Below, one piece after another: positions 17,587 to 25,900 of a stretch of 45,250 nt of DNA. The stretch is from Acidobacteriota bacterium (lineage in GTDB: Bacteria; Acidobacteriota; Terriglobia; Acidiferrales; UBA7541): NCBI GenBank assembly GCA_021324935.1, contig JAJPIE010000009.1:1-45250 (forward strand), in the 5' to 3' direction. The stretch's first letter is position 1, and each line of letters opens with the position of its first letter. The translations under genes and the position numbers were made by a program. The notes below the pieces were generated by a model that worked only from the letters and a program-made list of their open reading frames with translations, ran no database searches and was not told where the DNA came from.

Positions 17587-19455
17587 GTGGAACTCCATCT
17601 GACGAACGACCGCGCGACACCCGATGAGCAGTCGGCGGTAGATGGTGTGCTTGGGGCGCCGAAGGATAGGCGAGTGATCGCCTCAGGGAACGGGCATGGC
17701 GCCGGAGAAGATGCATTGGGTGGCGAGAACCGGCGGCATTTGCTGTTGCCTGTGCTGCACGCATTGCAGGCGAGGACGGGCTGGCTCAGCCCCGGCGCGT
17801 TGAACTATGCCGCGGCGCGACTCGATGTGCCACCCGCAGAAGTGTACGCAGTGGCGTCCTTTTACGATTTGTTCCGGCTGGAGCCGACCCCGCCGGTGAG
17901 CTTGCATGTTTGCGACGACATCGCATGCAAGACGCAAGGGGCGGATGCGCTCTGCGCACAACTGGAATCTTCGTTGGGACAGGAAGGCGCTCCATGCATG
18001 GACGGAAAGGCGACTTGGTTTCGCAGTCCTTGCCTGGGGCTATGCGACCAGGCGCCGGTGGCGTTGCTGCGTTCTGCGGGCAAGAGTCCCCGGGAAGCAA
18101 TGGTCGCGCAGGCGACGGCACAAACCGTTCTAGCAAGTTTGCAGAATGTTATGGAAGACAAAGAGGTGCCGGCGGAATCGCGGCCGAGGATAAAGGAATT
18201 TTTGCCGCAGCTTGGAGAGACGCAACTTCGGCTGTTGCGACGTGTGGGCCAGGTTGATCCCACGAGCCTCCGCGAGTATGAGCAGACCGGCGGCTACGCT
18301 GCATTGCGCCGAGCGATGGAGATGGGCCGGGAGAAAGTGGTCCAGGAGGTCGTCGCATCTCGATTACTGGGACGCGGAGGAGCGGCCTATCCGACCGGGA
18401 AAAAATGGGAAGCGGTGTTGCGGCAGCTCAGGCCTGAATCGGTGCATTACGTAGTGTGCAACGCGGACGAATCCGAGCCAGGGACGTTCAAGGATCGCAT
18501 CTTCATGAAGGGCGATCCCTTCGCGGTGCTGGAGGGACTGACGATTGCCGGTTTCGCAGTAGGAGCGAAAAAGGGCTTCCTCTATATTCGCGGGGAATAT
18601 CCGGAATCGTTCCGGTTCATGTCGCAGGCGGTTGCGGCGGCGCTGGGGCATCATTATCTAGGCGATGGAATACTCGGCAGCTCGTTTTCGTTCGACGTGG
18701 AAATTCGGCGTGGCGCAGGGGCTTACATTTGCGGCGAGGAGACCGCGCTTTTTAATTCGATTGAGGGCTACCGGGGCGAACCGCGAAACAAGCCTCCCTT
18801 CCCTACCGAATCAGGGCTGTTCCGGCGGCCAACGATCGTCAATAACGTCGAGACGCTCGTGAACATCCCCGAGATTGTCCTACGAGGCGGCGCAGCGTAC
18901 GCGCGAATCGGAACACCGCAATCGACGGGCTACAGGCTATTTTGCCTTTCCGGGCATGTGAAGCGGCCTGGAACGTATGAGGTTTTGTTTGGGATGACGC
19001 TGCGGCAATTGATCGAATTGGCGGGAGGAGTCGGCGGCACGGGTAGATTGCAGGCGGTGCTGCTGGGCGGGGCGGCGGGTAGTTTCGTTTCACCAGCGGA
19101 ACTGGACACACCACTGACATTTGAAGGAGTGCGCGGGATTGGAGCGAACCTTGGCTCGGGGGTGGTGATGTTATTCGACGATTCCGTGAATTTGAAGGAT
19201 ATCCTGGCGCGCATCGCGAAGTTTTTTCACCACGAATCGTGTGGGCAGTGCGTGCCATGCCGCGTGGGAACGATCCGGCAGGAGGAAATTTTGGCGCGGC
19301 TGACGGGAAATCGAACGGACGGTTCTACGGAAAATGAAATTGCGCTGCTGAAGGAAGTGGCGCAGGCGATGCGCGACGCTTCGATCTGCGGCTTGGGACA
19401 AACTGCGCCGAATGCTCTGCTATCGGCGATCGAGCGATGGAGGCTTTTCGCATGA
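17587..19455 (+). CDS. NuoE-NuoF fusion: diaphorase subunit of NAD-linked formate dehydrogenase
   Basis: 622 aa. Residues about 35-190 are a thioredoxin-like NuoE/FdsG domain with [2Fe-2S] ligands C109, C114 (HVCDDIACKTQG), C149 and C153 (SPCLGLCDQ). Residues about 215-620 are NuoF/FdsB: the FMN/NADH loop GRGGAAYPTGKKWE, CNADESEPGTFKDR, GAYICGEETALFNSIEGYRG, and [4Fe-4S] ligands C552, C555, C558 (ESCGQCVPC) and C601 (SICGLG). It would take electrons from the formate site and reduce NAD+. The GTG start at 17587 directly abuts the preceding TGA, which indicates translational coupling; no ATG occurs before about codon 139. NuoE and NuoF are usually separate in FdsGBA systems, so the fusion fixes 1:1 stoichiometry. 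Confidence 0.9.
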   Translation: MELHLTNDRATPDEQSAVDGVLGAPKDRRVIASGNGHGAGEDALGGENRRHLLLPVLHALQARTGWLSPGALNYAAARLDVPPAEVYAVASFYDLFRLEPTPPVSLHVCDDIACKTQGADALCAQLESSLGQEGAPCMDGKATWFRSPCLGLCDQAPVALLRSAGKSPREAMVAQATAQTVLASLQNVMEDKEVPAESRPRIKEFLPQLGETQLRLLRRVGQVDPTSLREYEQTGGYAALRRAMEMGREKVVQEVVASRLLGRGGAAYPTGKKWEAVLRQLRPESVHYVVCNADESEPGTFKDRIFMKGDPFAVLEGLTIAGFAVGAKKGFLYIRGEYPESFRFMSQAVAAALGHHYLGDGILGSSFSFDVEIRRGAGAYICGEETALFNSIEGYRGEPRNKPPFPTESGLFRRPTIVNNVETLVNIPEIVLRGGAAYARIGTPQSTGYRLFCLSGHVKRPGTYEVLFGMTLRQLIELAGGVGGTGRLQAVLLGGAAGSFVSPAELDTPLTFEGVRGIGANLGSGVVMLFDDSVNLKDILARIAKFFHHESCGQCVPCRVGTIRQEEILARLTGNRTDGSTENEIALLKEVAQAMRDASICGLGQTAPNALLSAIERWRLFA

Positions 19456-20384
19456 ACGAATCGGGACTTGCCCCATCCGCGCTGATTCCCGTGCCACGCG
19501 GGCCGGTGCCGGAAGTTCCGGCTCGGCAGGCCGTGCGCATGGTGGATATTTCCATCGACGGCAAAAAGGTGTTTGCGAGCGAGGGATCGACCATCCTGGA
19601 AGCGGCGCGCCAGGCGGGAATCGACACGCCGACGCTGTGCTTTCTGGAGAACCTGACGCCTGTGAACGTTTGCCGGCTATGCGTGGTGGAGCTGGAGGGC
19701 TCGCGGGTGCTGGTGCCGGCATGTTCGCGCAAAGTGGAAGCGGGAATGGCGATCCGCACGGATTCAGAGCGCGTGCGATTGAGCCGGAAAATGGTGCTGG
19801 AATTTCTGGCGTCGTCAGTGGACCTTTCGGCGTGGCCGGAATTTGGCGGATATTGCGAACGGTATGGCGCGCACCCCGAACGATTCGGGAAGGATGCCCT
19901 GGATCACAAGCAACTGGTGAAGATTGATAACGAATTGTATGTGCGGGATTACGCCAAATGCGTGCTCTGTTACAAATGCGTGCAAGCTTGCGGCGTGGAG
20001 GCGCAATTCACGTTCGCGATTGGCGTGGCGGGGCGTGGATTCGACGCGCACATTTCAACGGAATTCGAGATTCCGTTGCCGGAATCAGCGTGCGTCTATT
20101 GCGGAAACTGCATCGGTGTTTGCCCTACCGGTGCGCTGATGTTCAGGTCGGAATATGAGATGCGGCAGGAAGGGCGCTGGAACGAAGCCGAGCAGACGAA
20201 GACAGATACTATCTGCCCGTATTGCGGCGTCGGATGCGACCTGACTGTTCATACGCAGGACGGGAAGATTGTGAAGGTGACTTCGCCGCTGGACCATTCG
20301 GTGACGCACGGGCACTTGTGCATCAAGGGGCGGTTTGGCTGGCAGTTCGTGCAGATTCAACCGGCATTACAAGACTACCGGTAG
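19452..20384 (+). CDS. Iron-sulfur subunit = detached N-terminal part of formate dehydrogenase alpha
   Basis: 310 aa. In order it has a [2Fe-2S] ferredoxin domain (C63, C74, C77, C91), two [4Fe-4S] ferredoxin motifs (CVLCYKCVQAC at 170-180, CVYCGNCIGVC at 214-224), and a molybdopterin-oxidoreductase [4Fe-4S] domain (CPYCGVGC at 255-262, HLCIKGRFGWQFV with C290). In FdsA or Moorella FdhA these domains precede the catalytic domain in one chain; here the protein ends at DYR right after them. I choose ATG 19452 (SD GGAGG at 19439-19443), which overlaps the upstream stop as ATGA. The usual His-Cys3 cluster motif between the ferredoxin domains is missing. It must contact the catalytic protein to place the cluster beside molybdenum. 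Confidence 0.9.
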   Translation: MNESGLAPSALIPVPRGPVPEVPARQAVRMVDISIDGKKVFASEGSTILEAARQAGIDTPTLCFLENLTPVNVCRLCVVELEGSRVLVPACSRKVEAGMAIRTDSERVRLSRKMVLEFLASSVDLSAWPEFGGYCERYGAHPERFGKDALDHKQLVKIDNELYVRDYAKCVLCYKCVQACGVEAQFTFAIGVAGRGFDAHISTEFEIPLPESACVYCGNCIGVCPTGALMFRSEYEMRQEGRWNEAEQTKTDTICPYCGVGCDLTVHTQDGKIVKVTSPLDHSVTHGHLCIKGRFGWQFVQIQPALQDYR

Positions 20385-20390
20385 ACAAAG

Positions 20391-21176
20391 CTAGCGCGCT
20401 TCCAGGCGCTTCATTTCCTGGAGAATATTTCCCCCATCCACAACCAGAATCTGGCCGGTGATATAGGACGCTTCCTTGGAAGCGAGGAAAGCCACGGCGG
20501 CAGCAACCTCTTCGGGGGTGCCGGGGCGGCCGAGCGGGGTGCAGTTTGCGGCTGCAACTTCTTCCGGACGCGAAGAGCCGGTCTGGATCCAACCGGGTGC
20601 GACGCCGTTGATGGTGATGCCGTCGAGGCCGTGTTCGATGGCGATCGCGCGCATGAGTCCGTCCATGGCGCCCTTTGCGGCGCCGTACGCTCCGGAGCCA
20701 GCGTTGCTGACAAGGGGGCCGGTGACGGATGTGACGTTGACGATGCGGCCGTATTTTTGTTTTTTCATGATGGGTAGGACGGCGCGGGTCATTAGGAAGG
20801 CGGTGTTCAGGGTCATGGCCAACTGTTGCTGCCAGTCGGCGAAGTTCAGTTCGAGGACCACCGTATTTCCGGGCTGCCTGCCCAACTGCGCCATCCCGGC
20901 ATTGTTCACGAGGATGTCGATGCGGCCCGTGCACTTTGCGACTTCCCCAACTACGCGCTGCGCTTCGGCTTCTTGCGTTAGATCAGCGATGAATGGAAGC
21001 ACGCGCTGGCCTTGTGGATTGAGTTGTCTGGCGTTTTGGTGGATGCGGTCAGAAGTGGCGCCGAGAGCAATGAAAGCACCTTGCTGGTAAAGATATTTGG
21101 CGATGGCGAAGCCGATGCCAGTTGGGCTGCCCGCGCCGGTGACGATGGCGGTTTGGCCTTGGAGAGATTGGTCCAT
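20391..21176 (-). CDS. SDR-family oxidoreductase (FabG-like)
   Basis: 261 aa classical short-chain dehydrogenase/reductase. It has a Rossmann cofactor loop (VTGAGSPTGIG), NNAG (ILVNNAGMAQ), catalytic Ser in VNVTSVTG, the YGAAK active site (GAYGAAKGAMDG) and a C-terminal YITGQILVVDGGN. It would reduce or oxidise a carbonyl/alcohol with NAD(P)H; the substrate cannot be read from sequence. It converges on the formate dehydrogenase operon with only 6 bp between stops. It is the last gene of the minus-strand amine-catabolism series, 154 bp after gabD, with a hairpin in that gap suggesting separate transcription. The start lacks an obvious Shine-Dalgarno. Confidence 0.85.
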   Translation of the reverse strand: MDQSLQGQTAIVTGAGSPTGIGFAIAKYLYQQGAFIALGATSDRIHQNARQLNPQGQRVLPFIADLTQEAEAQRVVGEVAKCTGRIDILVNNAGMAQLGRQPGNTVVLELNFADWQQQLAMTLNTAFLMTRAVLPIMKKQKYGRIVNVTSVTGPLVSNAGSGAYGAAKGAMDGLMRAIAIEHGLDGITINGVAPGWIQTGSSRPEEVAAANCTPLGRPGTPEEVAAAVAFLASKEASYITGQILVVDGGNILQEMKRLEAR

Positions 21177-21240
21177 TTGCGAACAAGAATATTAACGCAG
21201 AGACGCAGAGGAGAGGAAAGAGAAGCGAAGAGAAGAAAGG

Positions 21241-21265
21241 CCCACCCTTACAAACCAAGGGTGGG
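21241..21265 (-). terminator. Hairpin after gabD, probable intrinsic terminator or dispersed palindrome
   Basis: A perfect 9-bp stem CCCACCCTT / AAGGGTGGG with a 7-nt loop. On the minus strand it lies downstream of the gabD stop and is followed by a pyrimidine-rich CCTTTCTTCTC stretch, so it could end gabD transcripts. The adjacent AACGCAGAGACGCAGAGG phrase (about 21194-21211) and this palindrome resemble intergenic repeats scattered in soil-bacterial genomes, by memory only. Confidence 0.6.
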
Positions 21266-21330
21266 GCACCCCGGCGACGCGCCATGCAAAAGCATCCAGG
21301 GTCCACACCGCGGACCTCAGATGGCGAGCC

Positions 21331-22818
21331 CTACTTGATGCCGCCGATGCAGAGATATTTGATTTCGAGGAACTCCTCGATGCCGTATTTGGAGCCTTCG
21401 CGGCCGAGGCCCGATTCTTTCACGCCGCCAAAGGGCGCGACTTCGGTGGAGATGATTCCGGTGTTGATGCCCACGATGCCGTATTCGAGCGCTTCGGCGA
21501 CACGCCAAACGCGGGCGAGGTCGCGGCCGTAGAAATAGGCGGCCAGTCCGAATTCAGTGTCGTTGGCGAGGGCGACGGCTTCGGTTTCCGTTTTGAAGCG
21601 GAAAAGCGGGGCAACGGGGCCAAACGTTTCTTCCCGGGCGACGGCCATTTGCGGCGTGGCGTCCACCAGGATCGTGGGTTCGAAGAACCGTCCGCCGAGC
21701 GAATGGCGGTGACCTCCGACAACGATTCTTGCGCCTTTTTCGACGGCGTCTTTGATGTGACTTTCGACTTTTTCGACCGCGGCGTCATCGATCAGGGGGC
21801 CCTGTGAGGCGCCGGGGTCGAGGCCGGGGGCGGGCTTCAATTTTTTCACCGCGGTGACGAGTTTTTCGGCAAAGGCATCGTAGACAGCGTCCTGGACAAG
21901 GATGCGGTTCGTGCACACGCAGGTTTGGCCGGTGTTGCGGTATTTCGAAGCGATGGCGCCCTCAACGGCAGCATCGAGATCCGCGTCATCGAAGACGATG
22001 AAGGGGGCGTTGCCGCCCAATTCCAGCGACAACTTTTTGATCGTGCCGGCGCACTGCGCCATCAAAACCTTGCCGACTTCCGTGGAACCGGTGAACGAAA
22101 GTTTCCGGACGATGGGATTGGAAGTAAGCTCCGCGCCAATTTCCCGCGCCGGGCCGGTGATGACGTTGAGCACGCCTTTGGGAACACCGGCACGCTCGGC
22201 AAGCTCGGCAAGGGCGAGCGCGGAGAACGGGGTTTGCGCGGCAGGCTTGATGATCACAGTGCAACCTGCGGCGAGCGCGGGGCCGGCCTTTCGCGTAATC
22301 ATCGCGAGCGGAAAATTCCAAGGTGTGATGCAGGCAACCACGCCGATGGGCTGCTTCAGAACGACGATGCGCTTGTTGGCCTGGTGACCGGGAATCGTGT
22401 CTCCGTAAACGCGCTTGGCTTCTTCACCGAACCACTCGAGGAACGCGGCGGCATAGGCGACCTCGCCACGAGATTCCGTGAGCGGCTTGCCTTGTTCAAT
22501 GGTCATGAGGCGTGCAAGGTCTTCCTGATTTTCCATCATCAAGTCGAACCATTTGCGTAGGACGACAGCGCGCTCCTTGGCGGTCTTGGCGCTCCAGGAT
22601 CTGAAGGCAATATTTGCGACATCAATGGCGCGGCGGGTTTCGGTGCCGCCCAGCCGGGGCACCTTGCCGATAATCTCGCCGGTGGCGGGATTGTCGACCG
22701 GACAAGCGGCGCCGCTGGCGGCCTGGATCCACTGCCCGTCCACGTAGCATGCCTCGCGGAATAGTCGCATATCTTTCAGGCTGACGGGGACGACTGCGGA
22801 ATTTACGGAGGATGGCAT
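21331..22818 (-). CDS. gabD: NAD(P)-dependent succinate-semialdehyde dehydrogenase
   Basis: 495 aa aldehyde dehydrogenase of GabD type. It oxidises succinate semialdehyde to succinate in the cytoplasm. Motifs: ITPWNFPLAMITRK and VIIKPAAQTPFSALALAELA (cofactor site), the FTGSTEVGK loop, catalytic Glu in LSLELGGNAPF, and catalytic Cys300 in NTGQTCVCTNR. The latter has the Cys-x-Cys arrangement that can form a redox-switch disulfide in some SSADHs. The C-terminal VAPFGGVKESGLGREGSKYG is typical. The start ATG has AGAGGTG upstream. It follows GabT (173 bp gap) on the same strand, completing a GABA shunt. Confidence 0.9.
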   Translation of the reverse strand: MPSSVNSAVVPVSLKDMRLFREACYVDGQWIQAASGAACPVDNPATGEIIGKVPRLGGTETRRAIDVANIAFRSWSAKTAKERAVVLRKWFDLMMENQEDLARLMTIEQGKPLTESRGEVAYAAAFLEWFGEEAKRVYGDTIPGHQANKRIVVLKQPIGVVACITPWNFPLAMITRKAGPALAAGCTVIIKPAAQTPFSALALAELAERAGVPKGVLNVITGPAREIGAELTSNPIVRKLSFTGSTEVGKVLMAQCAGTIKKLSLELGGNAPFIVFDDADLDAAVEGAIASKYRNTGQTCVCTNRILVQDAVYDAFAEKLVTAVKKLKPAPGLDPGASQGPLIDDAAVEKVESHIKDAVEKGARIVVGGHRHSLGGRFFEPTILVDATPQMAVAREETFGPVAPLFRFKTETEAVALANDTEFGLAAYFYGRDLARVWRVAEALEYGIVGINTGIISTEVAPFGGVKESGLGREGSKYGIEEFLEIKYLCIGGIK

Positions 22819-22871
22819 GAGACACCTCTTACCTGAATGGCTAAGACCCCGAATACTCGAACGTATTTTGC

Positions 22872-22892
22872 GGCGCGGCTGAAAGCCGTGCC
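22872..22892. repeat. Intergenic hairpin between gabT and gabD
   Basis: A 9-bp stem GGCGCGGCT / AGCCGTGCC (one G-T pair) with a GAA loop. The surrounding 22819-22991 interval holds no gene. It may attenuate transcription from the upstream operon into gabD, or may be a dispersed palindromic element of the GGCTGAAAGCC type. No U-tract is present on either strand. Confidence 0.5.
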
Positions 22893-22991
22893 CTCCCGAG
22901 CAGGGCCGATCTAAAGTTCGACCACTACAATCAGCCGCCGCATGTGGCCAGCCCTCCTTCGTCAGGAGAAGCCCGAAGGTGACCGCTACGA

Positions 22992-24353
22992 TTATGCGTG
23001 AGACAAGGCGGCCTGCCTGGCTTCGGAGACGAAGGCCAGGCCAGCTTCGAGGACGTCGAGGCCTTCATCGAGCTGCTTGTCGGTGACAACCAGCGGCACG
23101 AGAATGCGGACCACGTTGCCGTACGTGCCGGCGGTAATGGTAATCAGGCCGTGCTCGTAGGCAAACTTGGAAAGTTCTTTGGTCTGCGCGCCGGCCGGTT
23201 CGCGGGTTTCGCGGTTGGCGACGAGCTCCATGGCGCACATGCCGCCGAGGCCGCGAACCTGGCCGATGATGGGCCATTTCTGTTGCCACTGCCGGGCACG
23301 CTCTTCGAAACGCTTGCCAATCGCGGTTGAACGGGCGAGCAGTCCGTCTTTCTCGATTGCTTCGAGAGCGGCGAGCGCCGCGACGCAGGAGGCGGGATTT
23401 CCGGCAAACGTGCTGCCGAGTCCGCCGGGAATTGGCGCGTCCATAACTTCCGCGCGTCCGGTGACAGCGGCGATGGGCAAACCGCCGCCGAGCGACTTCG
23501 CGGTAATCAGGAGATCTGGTTCGACGCCGTAATGTTCAATGGCGAACATTTTTCCAGTGCGGCCGATACCGCTTTGCACTTCATCGGCAATGAAGAGGAT
23601 GCCGTGTTTATCGCAAATTTCGCGAATCACCGGGAAAAATTCCTTGGGAGGAACCACGAAGCCACCTCCACCGAGAACGGGCTCGGCAATGATGGCCGCA
23701 ACCTGATCGGCGGCGACAACGCGTTTGAAGGTGTCCTCAAGATGCCTCGCGCAGGTCATATTGCACGAGGGATAGGTGAGACCGTAGGAGCAGTGATAGC
23801 AGTTGGCGTAGGGAATGCGGTAAATCTCCGGCGCGAACGGGCCGAAGCCGACTTTGTAGGGATTGGTCTTGCTGGTTAGCGACATCGTCAGAAGCGTGCG
23901 GCCGTGAAACGCGTCTTCAAAGCAAATGATCGCGGGGCGCTTGGTGTACGCGCGGGCAATTTTCACGGCGTTTTCGACGCATTCCGCACCCGTGTTCACG
24001 AAGAAGGTTTTTTTCGCGCCGCTGATGGGGACGACCGCGTTGAGCTTTTCGGCCAGCGCCAGATAGGATTCATAGGGCGTCACACCAAAGCAGGTGTGCA
24101 GGAATTTGTCGAGTTGGGCGCGGACCGCCGCTTCGACGCGCGGAGCGCGATGGCCGACGTTGAGGCAGCCGATGCCGCCGGCGAAGTCGAGATAGCGGTT
24201 GCCATCGACGTCCTCAATCCATGCGGCTTCGGCCTTCTCGGCAAAGATGGGAGTGACCAGCGCGGGGCCGCGCGGAATGGCGGCGTCCCGACGCGCCATC
24301 AGGGCCCTGGATTTGGGACCGGGAACTTCGGTGCGAAGTTGAATCGTTTTCAT
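22992..24353 (-). CDS. gabT: 4-aminobutyrate aminotransferase-like (class III transaminase)
   Basis: 453 aa PLP-dependent class III aminotransferase. It would move the terminal amino group of GABA or a similar omega-amino acid to 2-oxoglutarate or pyruvate. Landmarks: WIEDVDGNRYLDFAGGIGCL, FFVNTGAECVENAVKIAR, CFEDAFHGRTLLTMSLTSK, IAEPVLGGGGF, the PLP aspartate in LFIADEVQSGIGRTGK, and Schiff-base Lys286 in ITAKSLGGGLPIAAVTG. A small cysteine cluster (YANCYHCSYG..YPSCNMTC) at about residues 179-200 is present. The ATG is preceded by GGGGAAGG. It lies 42 bp after the aldehyde dehydrogenase and shares an operon with it. GABA is the likeliest substrate given gabD next door; beta-alanine or putrescine remain possible. 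Confidence 0.85.
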   Translation of the reverse strand: MKTIQLRTEVPGPKSRALMARRDAAIPRGPALVTPIFAEKAEAAWIEDVDGNRYLDFAGGIGCLNVGHRAPRVEAAVRAQLDKFLHTCFGVTPYESYLALAEKLNAVVPISGAKKTFFVNTGAECVENAVKIARAYTKRPAIICFEDAFHGRTLLTMSLTSKTNPYKVGFGPFAPEIYRIPYANCYHCSYGLTYPSCNMTCARHLEDTFKRVVAADQVAAIIAEPVLGGGGFVVPPKEFFPVIREICDKHGILFIADEVQSGIGRTGKMFAIEHYGVEPDLLITAKSLGGGLPIAAVTGRAEVMDAPIPGGLGSTFAGNPASCVAALAALEAIEKDGLLARSTAIGKRFEERARQWQQKWPIIGQVRGLGGMCAMELVANRETREPAGAQTKELSKFAYEHGLITITAGTYGNVVRILVPLVVTDKQLDEGLDVLEAGLAFVSEARQAALSHA

Positions 24354-24395
24354 GGCGTTACCTTCCCCTTCGGAACAAAGAAAAATTGCCGAAAC

Positions 24396-25877
24396 TCAGT
24401 ACCAGCCGATAGGCGTTTCATCGAGATTGACGAACACCTGCTTGGTTTCGAGATATTCCTCAAGGCCCCACGGGCCGAGTTCACGGCCGAAGCCGGACTG
24501 CTTGTAGCCGCCCCAAGGCGCTTCGACATAGGTGGGTTGCATGTGGTTGACCCAGATAATTCCAGCGCGCATGGATTTAACGATGCGAAACGCCTTGTAA
24601 ATATCGCGCGTCCAGACGGCACCAGCCAGACCGTAAGGCGTGTCGTTCGCAATGCGGATGGCGTCGGCTTCGTGTTCGAAGGGGATCACCGAGGCGACGG
24701 GACCAAAGATTTCTTCGCGCGCGATGCGGGCCGAGTTGTCGACGTCATAGAAAATGGTCGGCTCGACGTAATAGCCCTTCTCAAAGGTTTTTGGACGGCC
24801 GCCGCCGATGGCGGTTTTGGCTTCCTTTTTGCCAACTTCGAGATAAGTGCTGACGCGGTCGTACTGCTCTTTGCTGACAAGCGGGCCCATTTTGGTGTCG
24901 CGTTCGAGCGGCGGGCCAAGCTTGATGCGCTTGGCTTTTTCAGTCATGGCTTCGACGAATTTCGGGTAAATCTTCTTTTCAACGAGTACACGACTGCCGG
25001 CCGAACACACTTCGCCCTGATTGATAAACACACCGAAGAGCGCGCCATCCACGGCGGCTTCCCAGTCGGCATCGGCGAAGAATATGTTGGGTGACTTGCC
25101 TCCAAGCTCAAGCGTGACACGCTTCAGGGTGTCGGCAGCGGATTTAACGATGAGTTTGCCGACGGCGGCGCTGCCGGTGAAGGCAATCTTGTCCACTTGA
25201 GGATGAGCGACGAGCGCTGCGCCGGAGATTTCGCCGGCACCATTGACGATATTCACGACGCCTGGCGGAACACCCGCTTCCTCAAGCCAGCTGGCGAATT
25301 CCATGGCGGTGAGTGGAGTTTGCTCAGCGGGCTTCAGCACGCAGGTGCAACCGGCCGCGATCGCGGGCGCAAGCTTCCAGGCAGCCATGAGCAGAGGATA
25401 GTTCCACGGAATAATTTGTCCGGCGACGCCGACTGGTTCACGGAGGGTGAAGCTCAAGGCGTTGGCGGGAACCGGCATGACATTGCCGGTAACTTTGTTG
25501 GCGAGGCCGCCATAGTATTCGAAACAGGTGGCCACGTCGCCGATATCGTATTCCGCCTCTACAATGGGCTTTCCGGTGTTGCGGCATTCGAGTTCGGCGA
25601 GCATGGGAAGATTTTGACGGATCTTGCCGGCGATCTTGAAGAGGATGCGCCCGCGATCCTGCGCGGTGGTGGCCGGCCAAGCGCCGGAATCGAATGCGGC
25701 GCGCGCGGCCTTTGCGGCTTTATCCACGTCGGCGGCGCTCGAAGAAGCAACGTGAGCGATTACTTCTTCGGTGGACGGATCATAGACGGGAAATGTCTCT
25801 CCGTTGGCGGCCGGGACCCACTGTCCGTTGATGTAGTTCTGATAGGTTTTCACGGCAGGTTTTGCTGGACTTGACAT
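24396..25877 (-). CDS. Aldehyde dehydrogenase, betaine/amino-aldehyde type
   Basis: 493 aa. It oxidises an aldehyde to an acid with NAD+. Motifs: IIPWNYPLLMAAWKLAPAI, CVLKPAEQTPLTA, FTGSAAVGK, catalytic Glu in VTLELGGKSPN, catalytic Cys291 in NQGEVCSAGSRV, and C-terminal NHMQPTYVEAPWGGYKQSG. The last segment is typical of betaine-aldehyde/4-aminobutyraldehyde dehydrogenases (GbsA/PuuC-like). With GabT and GabD downstream and an amine oxidase and polyamine importer in the locus, I infer oxidation of 4-aminobutanal (or 3-aminopropanal) to GABA (or beta-alanine). The start has a strong GGAGGAG. It lies 23 bp after the permease gene. Confidence 0.88.
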   Translation of the reverse strand: MSSPAKPAVKTYQNYINGQWVPAANGETFPVYDPSTEEVIAHVASSSAADVDKAAKAARAAFDSGAWPATTAQDRGRILFKIAGKIRQNLPMLAELECRNTGKPIVEAEYDIGDVATCFEYYGGLANKVTGNVMPVPANALSFTLREPVGVAGQIIPWNYPLLMAAWKLAPAIAAGCTCVLKPAEQTPLTAMEFASWLEEAGVPPGVVNIVNGAGEISGAALVAHPQVDKIAFTGSAAVGKLIVKSAADTLKRVTLELGGKSPNIFFADADWEAAVDGALFGVFINQGEVCSAGSRVLVEKKIYPKFVEAMTEKAKRIKLGPPLERDTKMGPLVSKEQYDRVSTYLEVGKKEAKTAIGGGRPKTFEKGYYVEPTIFYDVDNSARIAREEIFGPVASVIPFEHEADAIRIANDTPYGLAGAVWTRDIYKAFRIVKSMRAGIIWVNHMQPTYVEAPWGGYKQSGFGRELGPWGLEEYLETKQVFVNLDETPIGWY

Positions 25878-25900
25878 AAAGCTCCTCCGAAATCCGACTA

